5,463 nt of DNA from CAZMCT01 sp964564785 (GTDB lineage Bacteria; Planctomycetota; Phycisphaerae; UBA1845; Fen-1342): the NCBI GenBank assembly GCA_964564785.1, contig CAZMCT010000177.1, forward strand, positions 1 to 5,463. The letters run 5' to 3'. Below are positions 5,050 to 5,463 of the stretch, piece by piece. The notes beneath the pieces were generated by a model that was given only the letters and a program-made list of their open reading frames with translations, was not told the DNA's origin and made no database searches. The stretch's first letter is position 1. The number at the start of each line of letters is the position of its first letter. The translations under genes were made by a program, and so were the position numbers.

Positions 5050-5463
<414 letters not shown>

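Overview
The window reads as a chromosomal segment of a GC-rich bacterium, most likely a member of the Planctomycetota. The main reason is the large sigma-70-type protein at 1494-3182. Its sigma core (DLPPYLANLFRIPLLTREGE, NLRLVVSIAKRH, DLFELISDGNMSLMRAVDKF, FSTYASWAVIKNFARSIPEQ) and its long helix-turn-helix N-terminus resemble, from memory, a lineage-specific sigma family of planctomycetes. No database search was run, so the phylum call is an inference. The lipoprotein murein transglycosylase shows that the host is diderm and has a peptidoglycan sacculus.

Layout, left to right. Positions 1-116 hold the first 38 codons of a minus-strand secreted protein that runs off the left edge. Positions 117-522 are a divergent intergenic region with two repeat structures: an imperfect inverted-repeat element (about 144-286) and three tandem 35-bp units (349 to about 447), each able to fold into a hairpin. 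Positions 523-1257 (+) encode a class I glutamine-amidotransferase-fold hydrolase of the gamma-glutamyl-GABA hydrolase (peptidase C26) family, which may be translated from a leaderless mRNA. Positions 1258-1493 are a convergent spacer holding a strong minus-strand terminator (1404-1444).

Positions 1494-3182 (-) encode the composite sigma factor: three putative HTH modules, then sigma regions 1.2, 2 and 4, with region 3 almost absent. Its upstream spacer (3183-3460) contains a plausible promoter, a 16-bp palindrome and a possible pair of mutually exclusive leader hairpins. Positions 3461-4663 (-) encode an MltA-type lytic transglycosylase lipoprotein with its own promoter and a strong ribosome binding site. 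Positions 4783-4823 are the intrinsic terminator of an rRNA operon, whose 5S rRNA (about 4829-4937) and 23S rRNA 3' end (about 5050 to the right edge) fill the rest of the window, all on the minus strand.

The genes do not form one obvious pathway. Transcription is mostly leftward: rRNA operon, terminator, mltA with its own promoter, then the sigma gene with its own promoter and terminator. The hydrolase is the only rightward gene. The most interesting item is the sigma factor, because of its architecture, the replaced promoter-contact residues in region 2.4, and the structured control region in front of it.
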